A DNA stretch of 64,000 bases from JAGQVA01 sp041391725 (lineage in GTDB: Bacteria > Bacteroidota > Bacteroidia > J057), in the NCBI GenBank assembly GCA_041391725.1, contig JAWKNL010000005.1, positions 186,001 to 250,000 on the forward strand, given 5' to 3'. The notes beneath the pieces are model-generated. The model was not told where the DNA came from and did not search any database. It saw only the letters and a program-made list of their open reading frames with translations. Below are positions 62,661 through 64,000 of this stretch, in pieces (the first letter of the stretch is position 1; each line of letters opens with the position of its first letter). Made by a program: the position numbers and the translations under genes.

Positions 62661-64000
62661 ATGAAAAATATTGTTTACCTCACCCTTCTGATCTTTTCTG
62701 CAGTTATGGCCCGATCACAGGACCGGCTCACCGGTTACAATTTTGCTACCCGCTCGGAAGTAATTGCCCGAAACGGAATGGCCGCCACCAGCCAGCCGCT
62801 GGCTACTCAGGTCGCCATTGACATTCTCAAGGCCGGTGGGACCGCCATAGATGCGGCCATTGCCGCCAATGCCACACTTGGACTCATGGAGCCGACGGGC
62901 TGCGGAGTGGGCGGTGATCTGTTTGCCATCGTCTGGGATGCAAAAACACAACAACTTTACGGGCTGAATGCCTCGGGAAGGTCTCCGCGTTCGCTTACCC
63001 TTCAGTACTTTAAGGATCACGGTTATACCAGCATTCCCCCGAGGGGACCGCTGCCGGTTTCTGTGCCAGGCTGTGTGGACGGATGGTTTGAACTGCACGA
63101 GAAGTTTGGCAAACTACCGATGAAAGTCGTGCTGGCTCCCGCCATCAATTATGCCAGAGAAGGGTTTCCCGTATCCGAACTCATCGCCTACTATCTGGGT
63201 GTGTCGGAGCGGGTATATAAAGACATGCCCAATTTTGCTGACACATGGATGCCCAATGGCCACTGCCCCCGTAAAGGAGAAGTGTTTCAGAACCCCAGGC
63301 TTGCCAATACCCTCGAATTGATTGCCAACGGGGGGCGAAAAGCCTTTTACCGGGGAGAAATTGCCGCGAAAATCGCTGCACACATGGAGCAGGTCGGTGG
63401 GTTTATTACCCTCGAAGATCTCAAAAATCACCATTCGGAGTGGGTGACTCCGGTTTCTACCAATTACAGGGGATATGATGTGTGGGAACTTCCGCCCAAC
63501 GGCCAGGGGATTTCGGCCCTTCAGATGCTCAATATTCTGGAAGCATACGACCTCAAATCCATGGGATTTGGTTCGCCCGAATACCTTCACGTGCTTACCG
63601 AAGCCAAAAAACTCGCTTTCGAAGACCGCGCTAAATATTATGCCGATCCCGACTTCAACAAGATACCGGTTGACTGGCTGATCTCGAAAGAATATGCCAA
63701 TGAGCGCAGGCCGCTGATCAACCCCAATCGCGCGGGCAGAGCTTATCCCGCCGGAAAAATCAAAGATGGAGACACCATTTACCTGACCGTCGCGGATAAA
63801 GAAGGGAATATGGTTTCCTTTATTCAGAGCAATTTCAGGGGCATGGGATCAGGCGTTGTTCCCGGAGATCTGGGTTTTATGCTTCAGGACCGGGGCGAGT
63901 TATTTGCACTGGAAGAAGGCCATTTTAATGTATATGAACCCGGCAAACGCCCGTTTCATACCATCATTCCCGCTTTTGTAACCAAAGAAGGCAAGCCTTT
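62661..64000 (+). CDS. ggt: Gamma-glutamyltransferase (partial, runs off the window)
   Basis: The ATG at 62661 opens a signal peptide (NIVYLTLLIFSAVMARSQ) and at least 446 codons, still open at the window end. GGT hallmarks: ARNGMAATSQPLATQVAIDI, GGTAIDAAIAANATLGLMEP, TGCGVGGDLFAIVWD, VPGCVDGWFELHEKFGKLPM, LPPNGQGISALQMLNILEAY and DTIYLTVADKEGNMVSFIQS, in which the Thr of DTIYL is the autocatalytic cleavage site and nucleophile. The large and small subunits arise by self-cleavage there. In the periplasm it transfers or hydrolyses the gamma-glutamyl group of glutathione and related compounds. The stop codon and C-terminal part lie beyond the window. Confidence 0.95.
   Translation, partial: MKNIVYLTLLIFSAVMARSQDRLTGYNFATRSEVIARNGMAATSQPLATQVAIDILKAGGTAIDAAIAANATLGLMEPTGCGVGGDLFAIVWDAKTQQLYGLNASGRSPRSLTLQYFKDHGYTSIPPRGPLPVSVPGCVDGWFELHEKFGKLPMKVVLAPAINYAREGFPVSELIAYYLGVSERVYKDMPNFADTWMPNGHCPRKGEVFQNPRLANTLELIANGGRKAFYRGEIAAKIAAHMEQVGGFITLEDLKNHHSEWVTPVSTNYRGYDVWELPPNGQGISALQMLNILEAYDLKSMGFGSPEYLHVLTEAKKLAFEDRAKYYADPDFNKIPVDWLISKEYANERRPLINPNRAGRAYPAGKIKDGDTIYLTVADKEGNMVSFIQSNFRGMGSGVVPGDLGFMLQDRGELFALEEGHFNVYEPGKRPFHTIIPAFVTKEGKP

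Overview
The window looks like chromosomal DNA from a member of the Bacteroidota. The evidence is at least five secreted proteins with a C-terminal type IX secretion (Por) sorting domain, Bacteroidota-type promoter boxes (TTTG, 19-20 bp, TAnnTTTG), weak or absent Shine-Dalgarno sequences, and gene families typical of Saprospiria/Lewinella-like marine bacteria (CRTAC1/FG-GAP proteins, DUF1501/DUF1553 pairs, Rhs cores with the PFGxAxPGR and YELSNHLGN motifs). The placement below phylum is a guess. Most of the window is ordinary housekeeping and envelope biology. Accessory material lies at 2.4-6.9 kb, 16.9-17.5 kb and above all 38.6-44.2 kb.

Left part (0-17.6 kb): an outer-membrane-like protein; a leftward operon of hotdog thioesterase, TetR regulator and free-methionine-R-sulfoxide reductase; a rightward four-gene cluster of SGNH hydrolase, NodU-type carbamoyltransferase, a 49-residue DUF5989/SxtK-like membrane peptide and an SxtJ-like membrane protein, which matches the sxtL-I-K-J gene set next to O-carbamoyltransferases; a lone DUF2806-type protein; a bicupin; a secreted FG-GAP/ASPIC protein; an NfeD-like protein plus flotillin plus alpha/beta-hydrolase lipoprotein operon; a TPR-histidine kinase with a NarL-type response regulator; and a secreted protein of unknown role.

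Middle (17.6-38.6 kb): mfd; a heavily frameshifted beta-propeller/cupredoxin stretch; an intact T9SS multicopper oxidase that converges on a cusA-cusB copper/silver efflux operon whose cusA carries a one-base frameshift; two more T9SS proteins; and a GT2 glycosyltransferase plus DUF2304 pair.

Accessory island (38.6-44.2 kb, mostly minus strand): at least five truncated Rhs/YD-repeat core fragments in one orientation, none with an N-terminal half. Two of them carry unique C-terminal tails followed directly by a small gene, the layout of polymorphic toxin-immunity cassettes. A xisH-xisI pair sits between two copies of a 27-bp direct repeat coding for the Rhs PFGxAxPGR motif. A decayed VapBC pair lies on the plus strand. 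The island starts at the stop codon of the DUF2304 gene and ends in tandem repeats beside tRNA-Arg(ACG) and its terminator.

Right part (44.3-64 kb): MoxR ATPase; a five-gene operon (acetoacetyl-CoA synthetase, lipoprotein, cobalamin adenosyltransferase, saccharopine-dehydrogenase-like protein, MlaD-like protein); amidase; fumarylacetoacetase-family hydrolase; secreted PQQ-type sugar dehydrogenase; a Tat-exported Gfo/Idh oxidoreductase with a DUF1549/DUF1553 cytochrome-like protein and a DUF1501 protein; a second Gfo/Idh oxidoreductase; an FKBP lipoprotein; and the start of gamma-glutamyltransferase.

Caution: single-base indels break several otherwise well-conserved genes (cusA, the sugar dehydrogenase signal peptide, the DUF1553 C-terminus, the 21.2-24.1 kb block). 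Some may be assembly errors rather than true pseudogenes. All calls come from reading translations and motifs; no database search was run.
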